Part shown: piece after piece, positions 35,612 to 44,811 of the stretch
How the letters are laid out: every line of letters begins with the position of its first letter
How positions within the stretch are numbered: position 1 is the first letter of the stretch
NCBI GenBank assembly: GCA_023431185.1
Contig: JAEYXS010000054.1
Coordinates: 1 to 64,000, forward strand
From: Verrucomicrobiota bacterium
Lineage (GTDB): Bacteria; Verrucomicrobiota; Verrucomicrobiia; Limisphaerales; JAEYXS01
Length of the DNA: 64,000 nucleotides
Direction: 5' to 3'
Position numbers and translations under genes: made by a program
Notes under the pieces: model-generated
The model's database searches: none
What the model was told of the DNA's origin: nothing
The model's input: the letters and a program-made list of their open reading frames with translations, nothing else

Positions 35612-36409
35612 CTAAGCTGCTTTTAATGATTTCTCGTAAGCCTGATTGATAAGGCAATTCTTTCCGAGAGCTTCAGCCAAGGGATCAATCTCGTTCGCGG
35701 AGAATCCGTAGTGCAGATGCCTACGCCAGCCTTCGGCGTGCTTGAACTTGTTGGAGAGCCTGCCCACGGCACGGGACATATCATCCATCGCTTGCAGGTA
35801 GGAGTTCATGCCCTGGCTCGCATCCAGCCAGCCTTGTTGGCTCTTGTGTGCGGCGAGTGAGGCCAGCTTAGTCTCCTGCACTGAGGTCGTATTCACGAAA
35901 GAACCCGGCACGATGCGCTTTCGCAAACCATCGCACAGTCCATGCGGCATGGCGTGGTAGATGGTCACATCATGCTGATAGACCGGGCGATTCGGCGTAG
36001 ATTTGAAATTCGGCATCCCATGCGTGAACGCCGCCGTCACCGCCAGACGACAGGTGTTCATGTGGTCTTCCATGTAGTCCTGCGGTGAATGAGTCAGGAC
36101 GATGGAAGGCTTAACTTCCCGGATGACTGCGGAAAGTTTCCGCAGCGTCTTGATATCATAGAAGATTTCCAGGTCGTTGCACATCGGCGCGTGCCACGTT
36201 GCTCCGAGAATCTTTGCCGCATCTTGCGCTTCTTTGCGACGCACCTTCGCCGTCTTGGCCGGGCTGTATTCCAGGCTGCCGCAATTGCCGGTGGAGAGAT
36301 TCAGATAGTGAATCTCCCACCCGGCAGCCTTGAGCTGAAGCAATGTTCCCGCCATGACGAACTCGATATCGTCAGGATGGGCGGCGATGGCGATGGCCGT
36401 CTTGCTCAT
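35612..36409 (-). CDS. PIG-L/LmbE-family N-deacetylase
   Basis: A probable zinc-dependent deacetylase, 265 residues. The metal motif AIAAHPDDIEFVMAG is at about residues 7-21, and HSPQDYMEDHMNT supplies the later histidine. Family members remove acetyl groups from GlcNAc-type substrates, for example GlcNAc-PI, mycothiol and bacillithiol precursors. It lies 9 nt after the oxidoreductase and 45 nt before the NagB-like gene. An amino-sugar substrate fits the neighbours. Confidence 0.88.
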   Translation of the reverse strand: MSKTAIAIAAHPDDIEFVMAGTLLQLKAAGWEIHYLNLSTGNCGSLEYSPAKTAKVRRKEAQDAAKILGATWHAPMCNDLEIFYDIKTLRKLSAVIREVKPSIVLTHSPQDYMEDHMNTCRLAVTAAFTHGMPNFKSTPNRPVYQHDVTIYHAMPHGLCDGLRKRIVPGSFVNTTSVQETKLASLAAHKSQQGWLDASQGMNSYLQAMDDMSRAVGRLSNKFKHAEGWRRHLHYGFSANEIDPLAEALGKNCLINQAYEKSLKAA

Positions 36410-36418
36410 GTTAGAAGC

Positions 36419-37444
36419 TTAGAGCTTCACCGTCTTGCCGGTCGCTGCCGACTTGTCGGCGGCGAAGAGCACCCGGTGGCTCGCCACCGCATCTTTAAGA
36501 CTCGTCAGCGGCATATCCTTCCCCTTGTCGAGCGCGTCGAAGAAAGCTTGGAACTGTGTCTGATACGGGTGATCGGAGACATCACCGGAATCCAGCATCT
36601 TCATGGAGAGCTCGCTCCATTTGTGCTTGTTCAGGCCGTTGACCTTCATGGAGTGGAACTTGTTGTCCAGCAAGCTGCCTTCGCTGCCCACTAGATGGGT
36701 GTGGAAGTAGTAAGGTTGCAAGCAATCCACCACGGCGGAGCATTTGCCCACTGCACCATTCTTGAACTTCAAGATGGTCACGCTGGTGGTCGTGTATTCG
36801 TAAGGCTTGAAGATCTTGCTGTGCGATTTCGTGTCGTAGCTCGTCACTTCGGTCACTTCACTGCCCATGCAGAGGAGCAAGGCATCGAGGGCATGGCAAC
36901 CGGCCGTCAGAAGCGAACTGCCGCCATCCTTCTTGAATGTGTTCCAGCGGAACTGGCCATACCAAGGCCCGATACCATGGTAGTAATCCACTTCACCGTA
37001 GTGCAGCTTGCCGAGCAGACCTTCATCGATCATGCCCTTGGTGGCGAGGAACTGGCTGGACCAGCGGCACTCGAAGCACACGCAGGTCTTCACGCCCGCC
37101 TTGTCCACGGCCTTCTGCATCGCCTGCACATCCTTCCAGGACATGGCCAACGGCTTCTCCACGATGATGTGTTTGCCCGCTTTGGCCGCCGCGATGACGT
37201 GCTTGGCATGGAGGCTGGGCATGCTGCACACGGACACCGCATGGATGTTCGGGTCCGCCAGCATGGCATCCAGGTCTGTGTAGGCGACGATTGTGCCACC
37301 ATGCTTGGCGCTCAGCTCGGCAGAATCCAGCTTGCGGGAAGAATAGACCGCCGTGACTTGCGCTTGTGTGGAAGCGTTGATGCTCGGGATGTGAGCGGTG
37401 GCCACCCAGCCGTAACCGATGATGCCGACGTTATATTTCTTCAC
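36419..37444 (-). CDS. Gfo/Idh/MocA-family oxidoreductase
   Basis: An NAD(P)-dependent sugar or cyclitol dehydrogenase, 341 residues. The N-terminal Rossmann domain has VGIIGYGWVATAHIPSI and the conserved EKPLAMSW at about residues 95-102. The C-terminal substrate domain contains GSSLLTAGCHALDALLLCMG, with the catalytic-type histidine in GCHALD. There is no signal peptide. It is the first gene of a four-gene minus-strand unit, so this end should hold the promoter, within 37445-37568, shared with divergent rsmI. Confidence 0.9.
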   Translation of the reverse strand: MKKYNVGIIGYGWVATAHIPSINASTQAQVTAVYSSRKLDSAELSAKHGGTIVAYTDLDAMLADPNIHAVSVCSMPSLHAKHVIAAAKAGKHIIVEKPLAMSWKDVQAMQKAVDKAGVKTCVCFECRWSSQFLATKGMIDEGLLGKLHYGEVDYYHGIGPWYGQFRWNTFKKDGGSSLLTAGCHALDALLLCMGSEVTEVTSYDTKSHSKIFKPYEYTTTSVTILKFKNGAVGKCSAVVDCLQPYYFHTHLVGSEGSLLDNKFHSMKVNGLNKHKWSELSMKMLDSGDVSDHPYQTQFQAFFDALDKGKDMPLTSLKDAVASHRVLFAADKSAATGKTVKL

Positions 37445-37568
37445 AGTTTTTAAGTATGCTTAGAGGTTGTTTGCGAGTGCGCTCATGGCACAATCTTTGG
37501 CAGCGATTGTCAACACAGCACGTCTTCTGACGCCTGTGCCGGAACAGTTTATCAAACTTTTTGAACGA

Positions 37569-38312
37569 ATGCAGAACAATCTGCCACCGCTCATGGCCAG
37601 CACCTTGTATCTGGTGGCCACGCCCATCGGCAATCTCGAGGATATCACCCTCCGGGCTTTGCGCGTGCTGAAGGAATGCGATGTGGTGGCCGCTGAGGAT
37701 ACGCGCCGCACCGGCCAACTGCTCCAGCATTTCGAGATCCGCAAACCACTGCTCAGCTATTTCCAGTTCAACGAAGCCAAGCGCTCAGAAGAGATCATCG
37801 AACGCCTACGCCAGGGCCAGAAGGTTGCGCTCGTCACCGATGCGGGCACGCCGGGCATTAGCGATCCCGGTGAACGCGTCGTGTCTGCTGCCGTGAAAGC
37901 CGGTCTGCGCGTGGAGTCCATCCCCGGTCCCTGCGCGATGATTGCTGCTTTGACCGCCAGCGGCTTGCCCACAGACGAATTTCATTTCATCGGATTCCTA
38001 CCTCACAAGTCCGGTCAACGGAAGAAAGCTCTGGAACGCTTATGTGAGACACCGGGAACATCCGTGCTATACGAATCTCCCTACCGCATCGGCAAACTGC
38101 TGCAGGAACTCATCGAAGTGATGCCCGACCGGCAGGTGGTGCTCGCCCGAGAACTGACCAAGAAGTTCGAGGAATATCTGCGTGGGACCCCGGCAGAACT
38201 TTTGGCCATCACGGAGAAACGGAGCCTGAAGGGAGAGTTCGTGGTGATGATCGCGTCGGCGGATGAAGAACGGTCACCGCGTGAGTCAGATGAAGAAGAT
38301 AAGCAAATATAA
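37569..38312 (+). CDS. rsmI: 16S rRNA (cytidine-1402-2'-O) methyltransferase RsmI
   Basis: Methylates the ribose of C1402 in 16S rRNA, the same nucleotide modified by RsmH. From the ATG at 37569 it has 247 residues. ATG 37593 (MASTLYLVATPIGNLED) is also possible. The open frame reaches back to 37467 but that part is not family sequence. Motifs are PIGNLEDITLRALRVL, AAEDTRRTGQLL, VTDAGTPGISDPGERV and FHFIGFLPHKSGQRKK. The end overlaps the ankyrin gene. Confidence 0.93.
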   Translation: MQNNLPPLMASTLYLVATPIGNLEDITLRALRVLKECDVVAAEDTRRTGQLLQHFEIRKPLLSYFQFNEAKRSEEIIERLRQGQKVALVTDAGTPGISDPGERVVSAAVKAGLRVESIPGPCAMIAALTASGLPTDEFHFIGFLPHKSGQRKKALERLCETPGTSVLYESPYRIGKLLQELIEVMPDRQVVLARELTKKFEEYLRGTPAELLAITEKRSLKGEFVVMIASADEERSPRESDEEDKQI

Positions 38313-39546
38313 GTTAAAGCCAGTCAAAACAGAGAAGGAAGCGGAGAAGCTGGCTAGATTGGCAGCGGCAGCCGGCCCCGATGAATTAGGGCAAGAACTT
38401 AATACGGCGGCAAGGGCCGGGGATTTGTTACGGCTAAGAGCCGCCATCGCCCACGGTGCGGATGTTAACTGGCAAGACGCCTACGGGGCTACGGCACTGG
38501 TCAAGAGCATTGATAGGGGCGACTGCGAACTAGTGATCACCCTGTTAAAAAATGGTGCCCAGCCTTCTGGAATTCAAGGTTCCCATACCCCACTGATTCA
38601 AGCTCTTTATGGTAACCACATAGAGATCGCCAAGGTTTTGCTAGATAATGGTGCCAAGCCGGATGAAGGGGGCAAATTAGGTGAAAGACCTCTGGTTTTC
38701 GCCGTGAAAAAGGCGGATGAACTGATGGTACGACTTCTTTTGGAGCACGGTGCCAGCGCTGAGGTCATGGATCGTGATGGAAGGACGGGTCTGTTTTGGG
38801 CGGAAAAGAACCAGTCGAAAAAGATTATCACCCTGCTCAAAGAGAGAGATGCCTCTTCAGCAAAAGCTAAGATCTCATGGGAACGCGGATTTAAAGCGGT
38901 GACCGAAGCTGACGTGACGGAGCTTAAAAAGCTTATCAAGGCCGGGCTGGATGTGAATGGCCGGGGAACCATGGAAACCTTGCGCAGAACATTATTGATG
39001 GAGGCTGCCGCTCATGGTTCCGAGAAATGTGCAGCATACCTCCTCGCTTCGGGGGCGGAGGTAAATGCCATTGATGCGGGCGGAGAGAGCGCTCTGTTTC
39101 ATGCTGCCAAACAGGGCGATGTCACCCTCATCCATATGCTGGCTGAAGCAGGTGGCAAAGTGAGCATAACGAACAACCAAGGATGGACGGCACTGATGTG
39201 GGCCGCATTTGAAGGCCACATGGAAATTGTAATCCGTCTGCTGGAACTTGATGCTGCCGTGAATCACAAAAGTGAATCGGGCGATTCAGCACTCATCGCC
39301 GCGTGTCAAAACAAGAAGTATTCCGTGGTGCGTGCCCTTGTCAAAGCTGGTGCCAACGTCAATCTGCAGGATGGAGGCGGACATTCCCCGATGATGTATG
39401 CCATCAAGGATTTGCCGTTGGTGAAGTTTTTAGTAAGTCACGGAGCTGATGTGACGCTTAGGGATTCTGACGGCGAGACTGCAATCGACAGGGCAAAGCG
39501 TCTTCGATTGAAGAGTGTGGTTGCATACTTGAAGACCGTGGCCTGA
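38290..39546 (+). CDS. Ankyrin-repeat protein
   Basis: 418 residues from the ATG at 38290; ATG 38263 is also in frame. Either start overlaps the rsmI end. After a Lys-rich N-terminus (KKISKYKLKPVKTEKEAEK) comes a run of about ten ankyrin repeats, for example GADVNWQDAYGATALVKSI, GAKPDEGGKLGERPLVFAV, GGKVSITNNQGWTALMWAAF and GANVNLQDGGGHSPMMYAI. There is a break around residues 205-220 (ASSAKAKISWERGFKAVTE), so two arrays are likely. There is no signal peptide or catalytic domain. Its DNA is visibly richer in A and T than its neighbours, with AAA, TTA and GGG-type codons, which may reflect transfer. Confidence 0.88.
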   Translation: MKKISKYKLKPVKTEKEAEKLARLAAAAGPDELGQELNTAARAGDLLRLRAAIAHGADVNWQDAYGATALVKSIDRGDCELVITLLKNGAQPSGIQGSHTPLIQALYGNHIEIAKVLLDNGAKPDEGGKLGERPLVFAVKKADELMVRLLLEHGASAEVMDRDGRTGLFWAEKNQSKKIITLLKERDASSAKAKISWERGFKAVTEADVTELKKLIKAGLDVNGRGTMETLRRTLLMEAAAHGSEKCAAYLLASGAEVNAIDAGGESALFHAAKQGDVTLIHMLAEAGGKVSITNNQGWTALMWAAFEGHMEIVIRLLELDAAVNHKSESGDSALIAACQNKKYSVVRALVKAGANVNLQDGGGHSPMMYAIKDLPLVKFLVSHGADVTLRDSDGETAIDRAKRLRLKSVVAYLKTVA

Positions 39547-39566
39547 CAGGACTGAGGCAAAGCCAA

Positions 39567-40949
39567 CTACTCCACGAACTTGCCCGGATTCAGGATACCG
39601 TTCGGGTCTAAGGCCCGTTTCACGGCTGAGTGCAAATCGCGCACATCTCTGTTCGCCGCCAGTGGCCACCAGGGTTTCTTCGCGAGACCAATGCCATGCT
39701 CTCCGGTGATAACCCCACCGAGCGCCAAAACACCTTGAAACAGCTCATCCAATGCCGCTTCGCTTCGCTCGTTCGCCTGCGGCTGGTTGTAATCCACCAT
39801 CACGTTCACGTGGATGTTACCATCACCCGCATGGCCGAAACACGCCACCGGGCAGCCATGCTTTTTCTCCAGGCCCGAAGCCAGCTTAAAGAGATTCTCC
39901 AACTGGCCGCGCGGCACCACGATATCCTCGTTCAATTTCGTCAGGCCGGTATCACGAAGTGAATAGGAGAACTCGCGACGCAACTGCCAGATCTTTTCGC
40001 AATCCTCCACCCCATTCGCCCGCTGGATGAACAACGGATTCAGCGCGGATAGAATCTTCACCAACGCTTTCACCTCGCCGCGCACACTCTTTTCCTGCCC
40101 GTCCAGCTCGATGATCAGGTGTGCCCGACAACCCGAAAGCAGCTTGCTGCCCGTACGCTTCTCCGCAGCGGCCAAAGTGAAAGCGTCAGCCACTTCCAGA
40201 GCGGAAGGCAAAAAGCCTGATGCGAAAACCGTGCGAATCCCTTTCGCCGCATCTTTCATCGAGCGAAAACCGATCGAGAGGCACGAACGGAACGGCGGCA
40301 GCGGAATCAGCTTCAACGTCGCCTCTGTCACAACACCGAGCAATCCTTCCGAGCCGACAAAGAATCGTGACAAATCGAACCCGCTCTTATTCTTATGCGT
40401 GCGGCTGCCCAGCCTCACCACCCGGCCATCAGCCAGGCCTACCTCCAGGCCCAAGACGTAATCGCGCGTCACGCCATACTTGAGGCAGCGTGGCCCACCG
40501 GCGTTAGTGGCGATGTTACCGCCGAGACTGCAATCCGCGCGGCTGGCCGGGTCGGGTGGATAATACAGGCCGCGTTTCTCCACCTCCGCCTGCAACTTGC
40601 CCGTGATGACCCCTGGCTCCACGACGGCCACAAAATCATCGACATTGATCTCCTTGATGCGCGTCATCCGCGCCACCGAGAGTGCGATGCCGCCCAGCTT
40701 CGGCACACAGCCGCCCACATAACCCACACCCGCACCACGCGGCGTCACGGGAATCTTATGCTGGTTGGCAAAAGCCAACACTTTGCTCACGGACTCAGCA
40801 CTGCGGCACAGGGCCACGGCATCGGGCATGCCAGTGGCGAACCACTTGTCACCGGAATGAGCTTTGCAGGTTTCCTCGTCGAAACGCAGTTCACCAGCGG
40901 GGAGTTGGGCCTGTAAGCGGCGCAACCGGGCAGAGAGAGCAGACTTCAT
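39567..40949 (-). CDS. GlcD-like FAD-binding oxidase (2-hydroxyacid dehydrogenase)
   Basis: A flavoprotein of the GlcD/D-lactate dehydrogenase family, 460 residues. The FAD-binding half has PVTPRGAGVGYVGG, VAVVEPGVITGKLQ and the conserved DCSLGGNIATNAGGPRC, and the C-terminal half ends with GHAGDGNIHVNVMVDY and GGVITGEHGIGLAKKPWW. These are the family hallmarks. It oxidises glycolate, D-lactate or a related acid; the electron acceptor is unknown since no GlcE/GlcF genes are adjacent. The start overlaps the DUF2007 gene by 4 nt, at the end of the Mla operon. Confidence 0.9.
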   Translation of the reverse strand: MKSALSARLRRLQAQLPAGELRFDEETCKAHSGDKWFATGMPDAVALCRSAESVSKVLAFANQHKIPVTPRGAGVGYVGGCVPKLGGIALSVARMTRIKEINVDDFVAVVEPGVITGKLQAEVEKRGLYYPPDPASRADCSLGGNIATNAGGPRCLKYGVTRDYVLGLEVGLADGRVVRLGSRTHKNKSGFDLSRFFVGSEGLLGVVTEATLKLIPLPPFRSCLSIGFRSMKDAAKGIRTVFASGFLPSALEVADAFTLAAAEKRTGSKLLSGCRAHLIIELDGQEKSVRGEVKALVKILSALNPLFIQRANGVEDCEKIWQLRREFSYSLRDTGLTKLNEDIVVPRGQLENLFKLASGLEKKHGCPVACFGHAGDGNIHVNVMVDYNQPQANERSEAALDELFQGVLALGGVITGEHGIGLAKKPWWPLAANRDVRDLHSAVKRALDPNGILNPGKFVE

Positions 40950-41191
40950 GAAGCAGGGGTATCATCCTCCGGCAGTTCTTCCACCGGGGCATCCAGAAAA
41001 GCACGGGCCTCCTCGGCCTCGGATTCGGGCACTTTCACCTGAATCCCACCTGCGGCCAGGGCATAACCATCCATGGACATGGCCGCACCTTCGTTGAAAA
41101 CCGTGGCGTGAAAACCCGCCGCATCCAGCCGCGACCAGACGAGCTGGGCATCCGCCGAACTGAAGGTCATGTATACTTTGACGAGCGACAT
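40946..41191 (-). CDS. DUF2007 domain protein
   Basis: A small cytoplasmic protein of 81 residues with the DUF2007 pattern: VKVYMTFSSADAQLVWSRL, AAGFHATVFNEGAAM and GIQVKVPESEAEEARAFL, with an acidic C-terminus. It is described as a 'putative signal-transducing protein', but no function is proven. It lies 4 nt after the PIN-TRAM gene and overlaps the oxidase start by 4 nt. Confidence 0.85.
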   Translation of the reverse strand: MSLVKVYMTFSSADAQLVWSRLDAAGFHATVFNEGAAMSMDGYALAAGGIQVKVPESEAEEARAFLDAPVEELPEDDTPAS

Positions 41192-41195
41192 GGGC

Positions 41196-42215
41196 TCAGG
41201 CAGCTGCGGCTGGAGGGTTGTGGTTACGCATCTCGGCGAACACGATCACACCGGCTCCCGTCTGGATCAGGTTCAGGACCTGGACCTCCACTTTTTCACC
41301 GATATGCGCTTGCCCGTTGTTGATCACCACCATGGTGCCGTCCGGCAGGAAACCCACCCCCTGTCCCTTGTCTTTGCCCTCCCGCACCACCTTCAGGCTC
41401 ATCGTTTCGCCCGGCAGAATCACCGGTTTCAGGGCCAGTGCCAGATCGTTCATGTTCACGTGCTTGACCGATTGCAGTTCGGCGATCTTGCCCAGGTTGA
41501 AATCGTTGGTGAACAGTTTGGCCCCCGTCGCCTTCGCCAGCTTCACGAGTTTGGAATCCACTTCCTTGTCCTCGGGGAAATCACCTTCGTGGATCTTCAC
41601 CTCATTCTTCGAATTGCGCTGGATGCGGCTCAAAGTCTCCAGCCCGCGCTTGCCCCGGCTGCGCTTGATGGGGTCCGAGGAATCCGAGAGCTGGTGCAGT
41701 TCGCGCAACACGAACCGCGGCACCACCACGACGCCCTCCAGAAAATTGGATTCGATGATATCCGCTATGCGCCCGTCCACGATCACACTGGTGTCCAGCA
41801 GCAGCAGGTTGTCCGGCTTGTTCTGCGAAGCGAAACGGACATAGGGGATGATGAGGGAGAAATCTTCCTTGTTGCTGCGCATGGCCAGCACCATACCGAT
41901 GTAACCGAAGCCGACGAACAGGCAGAGACGAATCATCCAGAGGGTGGCTTCCTCCACATGGATGAAGAGTCCGGAGCGGTCAATCATCCAGGCGATCAGG
42001 GTACCCAGCATCAGACCAAAGGTGGCCGCCGAGAATGCCCGCAATGAAAAGCCTTTCAGCATTTCATCAATGGCCACCAGCAAACCACCGAAACCGAATC
42101 CGATGACCACACCCAGCCGGCCGTTCTCGATGATGTCAGGCCGGATCTGGCTGATGGCGTAACCCGCCAGCATGCACAGGCTCAGGAACAAAATTCTGAT
42201 TACCCAGATCGACAT
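41196..42215 (-). CDS. Membrane PIN-TRAM domain protein (YacL type)
   Basis: 339 residues: about four membrane segments (residues 1-115), a PIN nuclease-fold domain (about 138-250) with LLLLDTSVIVDGRIADII and LVVP-type VVVPRFVLRELHQLSD, acidic residues in LFTNDFNLGKIAEL, and a C-terminal TRAM domain (about 270-325, VREGKDKGQGVGFLPDGTMV). This is the architecture of Bacillus YacL and its relatives, suspected RNases. The combination of RNA-linked domains with a membrane anchor within a lipid-transport operon is of interest. It is 4 nt from both neighbours. Confidence 0.9.
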   Translation of the reverse strand: MSIWVIRILFLSLCMLAGYAISQIRPDIIENGRLGVVIGFGFGGLLVAIDEMLKGFSLRAFSAATFGLMLGTLIAWMIDRSGLFIHVEEATLWMIRLCLFVGFGYIGMVLAMRSNKEDFSLIIPYVRFASQNKPDNLLLLDTSVIVDGRIADIIESNFLEGVVVVPRFVLRELHQLSDSSDPIKRSRGKRGLETLSRIQRNSKNEVKIHEGDFPEDKEVDSKLVKLAKATGAKLFTNDFNLGKIAELQSVKHVNMNDLALALKPVILPGETMSLKVVREGKDKGQGVGFLPDGTMVVINNGQAHIGEKVEVQVLNLIQTGAGVIVFAEMRNHNPPAAAA

Positions 42216-42219
42216 TTTA

Positions 42220-43248
42220 CTATCTGTTGTTGGCCTTCGGATACACGGACTTGATGGCTTCGGAAGGCCGGTTCTCCGTACTCTTGTTCACCTTCGGCTT
42301 GTACAACAAGCCAAATCGGCTCAAGTTGCTGCTCAAGATGGATACATTGGTGACGATTTGACCGAACTGGGCCTTCAACTGTTCATCCTTCAAGACACTT
42401 CCCGCCAGGCCCTTGCCCGCTTCCAGGTCCGCCATCATGGTTTTCGCTGACGCAGTGGCCTCCTCGACATTCTTCACCGCGTCGCGGATGTCGCCACGGT
42501 TCTCGTTCACCGTCAATTGCAGCTCGTCGGCCACCTTGTTAAGGCGCTCGGTGAACTGCACCAGATTCGTTACCGCCGACAGTTTTTCACTGAATTCCGC
42601 CATGTTATTGACCGAACGGGTCAAGGCCGGCGAATTGGTTTCGACCAGTTGTTCTATGCGGGTCACCGCGGACATCGTCTTCTCCGAGACGTTGCGCAGG
42701 TTGGTGATGGTCGTGGTCAGGCTGTTCAGCGTCTCCGCTGACAGCAGCGATTTGTCCACGCGATCCACCGCAGCGTTGACCTGCTGCACCATGGTATCCA
42801 CCCGCACGATCAGCCCTTGGGCGGAACGCGCCGCATCTTGGATGTTGAACGGTTCCTGACAGGTGACCTCCACTCCATCCGTCAGCAATGGCTTTTCATT
42901 CTTCTCCGCTCGCACAAAGACAAACTGGTCCCCCAGAAATCCGGCCTGCTCGATAAAGAACGAAGCATCTCCGTGGATGGGATAACGCTTGTAGATACGC
43001 AAGACCGCCACCACCGTCCGTCCGCTAGGGTCCAACTCCAGCCTCGAAACAGTGCCGATTGGCACGCCTGCCAGGACCACTTTGGCCCCAGGAATCAGTC
43101 CGCCAATATTTGAGGTCCTCAAGCGCAGATCATAAGTCGGGGCAAACACACTGGCTCCTTTGCTGAAATTCACCAGCAGCACCCCCAGCAGTACGAGGCC
43201 CAGCAGCACAAAGGCACCGATCTTCAATTCCAGTTTTGCTTTGCTCAT
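42220..43248 (-). CDS. mlaD: MlaD-type MCE lipid-transport protein
   Basis: The lipid-binding component of an Mla/MCE ABC system. From the ATG at 43248 (342 residues) it has a membrane anchor at about residues 8-27, an MCE domain at about 34-112 (YDLRLRTSNIGGLIPGAKV, VVLAGVPIGTVSRLEL), and a long helical tail with repeated coiled-coil-like stretches (VDTMVQQVNAAVDRVDKS, NLVQFTERLNKVADEL) that in related proteins forms a needle across the periplasm. A TTG two codons earlier would overlap the ATPase gene. The length suggests a longer MCE needle than E. coli MlaD. Confidence 0.9.
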   Translation of the reverse strand: MSKAKLELKIGAFVLLGLVLLGVLLVNFSKGASVFAPTYDLRLRTSNIGGLIPGAKVVLAGVPIGTVSRLELDPSGRTVVAVLRIYKRYPIHGDASFFIEQAGFLGDQFVFVRAEKNEKPLLTDGVEVTCQEPFNIQDAARSAQGLIVRVDTMVQQVNAAVDRVDKSLLSAETLNSLTTTITNLRNVSEKTMSAVTRIEQLVETNSPALTRSVNNMAEFSEKLSAVTNLVQFTERLNKVADELQLTVNENRGDIRDAVKNVEEATASAKTMMADLEAGKGLAGSVLKDEQLKAQFGQIVTNVSILSSNLSRFGLLYKPKVNKSTENRPSEAIKSVYPKANNR

Positions 43249-43250
43249 GA

Positions 43251-43997
43251 TCAAAATCCGTTCTGCTTGGCATCCGAGATGCCGTTCACGAACCGGTATA
43301 TCACCGGGTCTTGCGAGGCAAACAGCTCATCGGGCGTCATATCCGCATATGCCTTCCCATTATACAGCATGATGACCCGTTGGGCGACCGTCCGCACCGT
43401 GCGCATGTCATGCGTGACCACGATGGTCGTCGCTTTCAATTTCTCGTTCACCCGCAGCACCAGCCGGTCGATGCTGTCGGAAACCACCGGATCCAGTCCC
43501 GTGGTCGGTTCATCATACAAAATGATTTCCGGATGATAAATGATGGTCCGTGCCAGCCCCACCCGCTTGCGCATGCCGCCGGACAGATCGGAGGGCCGTT
43601 TGTCCTGGGTGCCACCAAGTTCCACCATGTCCAGGGCCTCAGCTACACGGTCAGCGATCTCTTTCTCTGAAAGTTTGCCCTCGCGCTTGAGCACAAAACC
43701 GACATTCTCCGCGACACTCAGGGAGTCGAACAGCGCCGCACTCTGGAACAGCATGCCGAACTTGCTCCGCACCCGCAGCAGCTCGCGTTCCTCCAACCCG
43801 GTGATCTTCTCCTCATCCACCAGCACTTCGCCGAAATCCGGCTGCATCAGGCCAACGAGATGTTTCAACAGGACGCTCTTGCCCGTACCGCTGCGCCCAA
43901 TGACCACCAGGCGCTGGCTTTCTGGCACCTTGAAGCTCACGTCATCCAGCACCACGTTGGTGCCGAACTTCTTGCTCAGATGTTGCGCCTCGATCAT
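43251..43997 (-). CDS. mlaF: MlaF-type ABC ATPase
   Basis: The ATPase subunit of the Mla-type lipid transporter, 248 residues. Walker A is VIGRSGTGKSVLLKHLVG at about residues 32-49. The signature is DLSGGMRKRVGLARTI, Walker B is EIILYDEPTTGLDP, and the H-loop is VVTHDM. GTGKSVLLK and LSGGMRKR are typical of the MlaF family. It overlaps the permease by 4 nt. Confidence 0.94.
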   Translation of the reverse strand: MIEAQHLSKKFGTNVVLDDVSFKVPESQRLVVIGRSGTGKSVLLKHLVGLMQPDFGEVLVDEEKITGLEERELLRVRSKFGMLFQSAALFDSLSVAENVGFVLKREGKLSEKEIADRVAEALDMVELGGTQDKRPSDLSGGMRKRVGLARTIIYHPEIILYDEPTTGLDPVVSDSIDRLVLRVNEKLKATTIVVTHDMRTVRTVAQRVIMLYNGKAYADMTPDELFASQDPVIYRFVNGISDAKQNGF

Positions 43998-44764
43998 GAG
44001 CCGAAAATCCTCGTCAACAAAAGGGTCAGAAAGAAATTGCTCATCAGCACGGTGATGGAGGCATACACCACCGCCTCGGTCGTCGCCTTGCCCACCCCCT
44101 CAGCCCCGCCTTCACAGGAAATGCCCTTGTAACAACCTATCAGGGAGATGCAGATGCCAAAGAACGTGGCTTTGATGATGCCCGAATAAACCTCATGCGC
44201 ATCCGTATACTTCATCACGAAGGACCACGAATAAGCCGCGTCGATGCCGAGCAATCCCACCCCCACAGCGTAAGCCGCACCGATACCGATGCTGATGGCT
44301 TCGACCGTGAGCAAGGGCATCGCCACCAAGGTCGCCAGGATGCGCGGCACCACCAGATAATCCACCGGATGCGTCGCGAGCGTACGCAAGGCATCGATCT
44401 GCTCCGTCACTTTCATCGTGCCCAGCTCCGCTGCCATCGAGGCCCCCACCCGGCCCGCCACCATCAAGGCCGTCAGCACCGGGCCCAGTTCGCTGCACAT
44501 CGAGACACTCACCACGGCCAGCGTGGCCGAATCCATCCGCACCTTGTGGAACTGGAAAAAGGTCTGAGCGCACAGCACCATGCCCGTGAAGGCCCCAGTG
44601 ATGAGCACGACCGACTGCGACTTCACCCCGATGAAGTGCAGTTGCTGCATGAAACCATCCCAGTTGAACTTCTGCGTGAAGAGGGATTTCAGCACCTCCA
44701 TCAGCAGCATCGTCAACCGGCCCAGTCCACGGATCCAGTATTCAAGTCCCGCTCGGTTCTCCAT
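43994..44764 (-). CDS. mlaE: MlaE-type lipid ABC permease
   Basis: The integral membrane subunit of the transporter, 256 residues with five or six membrane segments. Family motifs are QLHFIGVKSQSVVLITGAF, ELGPVLTALMVAGRVGASMAAE, GTMKVTEQIDALRTLATHP and YLVVPRILATLVAMPLLT. It is the first gene of a six-gene operon that ends at 39567; a promoter may lie in the 100 nt between it and clpC. Confidence 0.94.
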   Translation of the reverse strand: MENRAGLEYWIRGLGRLTMLLMEVLKSLFTQKFNWDGFMQQLHFIGVKSQSVVLITGAFTGMVLCAQTFFQFHKVRMDSATLAVVSVSMCSELGPVLTALMVAGRVGASMAAELGTMKVTEQIDALRTLATHPVDYLVVPRILATLVAMPLLTVEAISIGIGAAYAVGVGLLGIDAAYSWSFVMKYTDAHEVYSGIIKATFFGICISLIGCYKGISCEGGAEGVGKATTEAVVYASITVLMSNFFLTLLLTRIFGS

Positions 44765-44783
44765 TTACGTCCCTATCCTAACA

Positions 44784-44801
44784 GACGCAGTTGCCTGCGT
44801 C
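44784..44801 (-). terminator. Hairpin before mlaE
   Basis: GACGCAG and CTGCGTC form a 7-bp stem with a TTGC loop, 20 nt before the mlaE start. There is no U-tract. It lies in the mlaE leader or just after the clpC terminator and may be part of a double hairpin. Confidence 0.3.
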
Positions 44802-44811
44802 CTCCTCAAAA

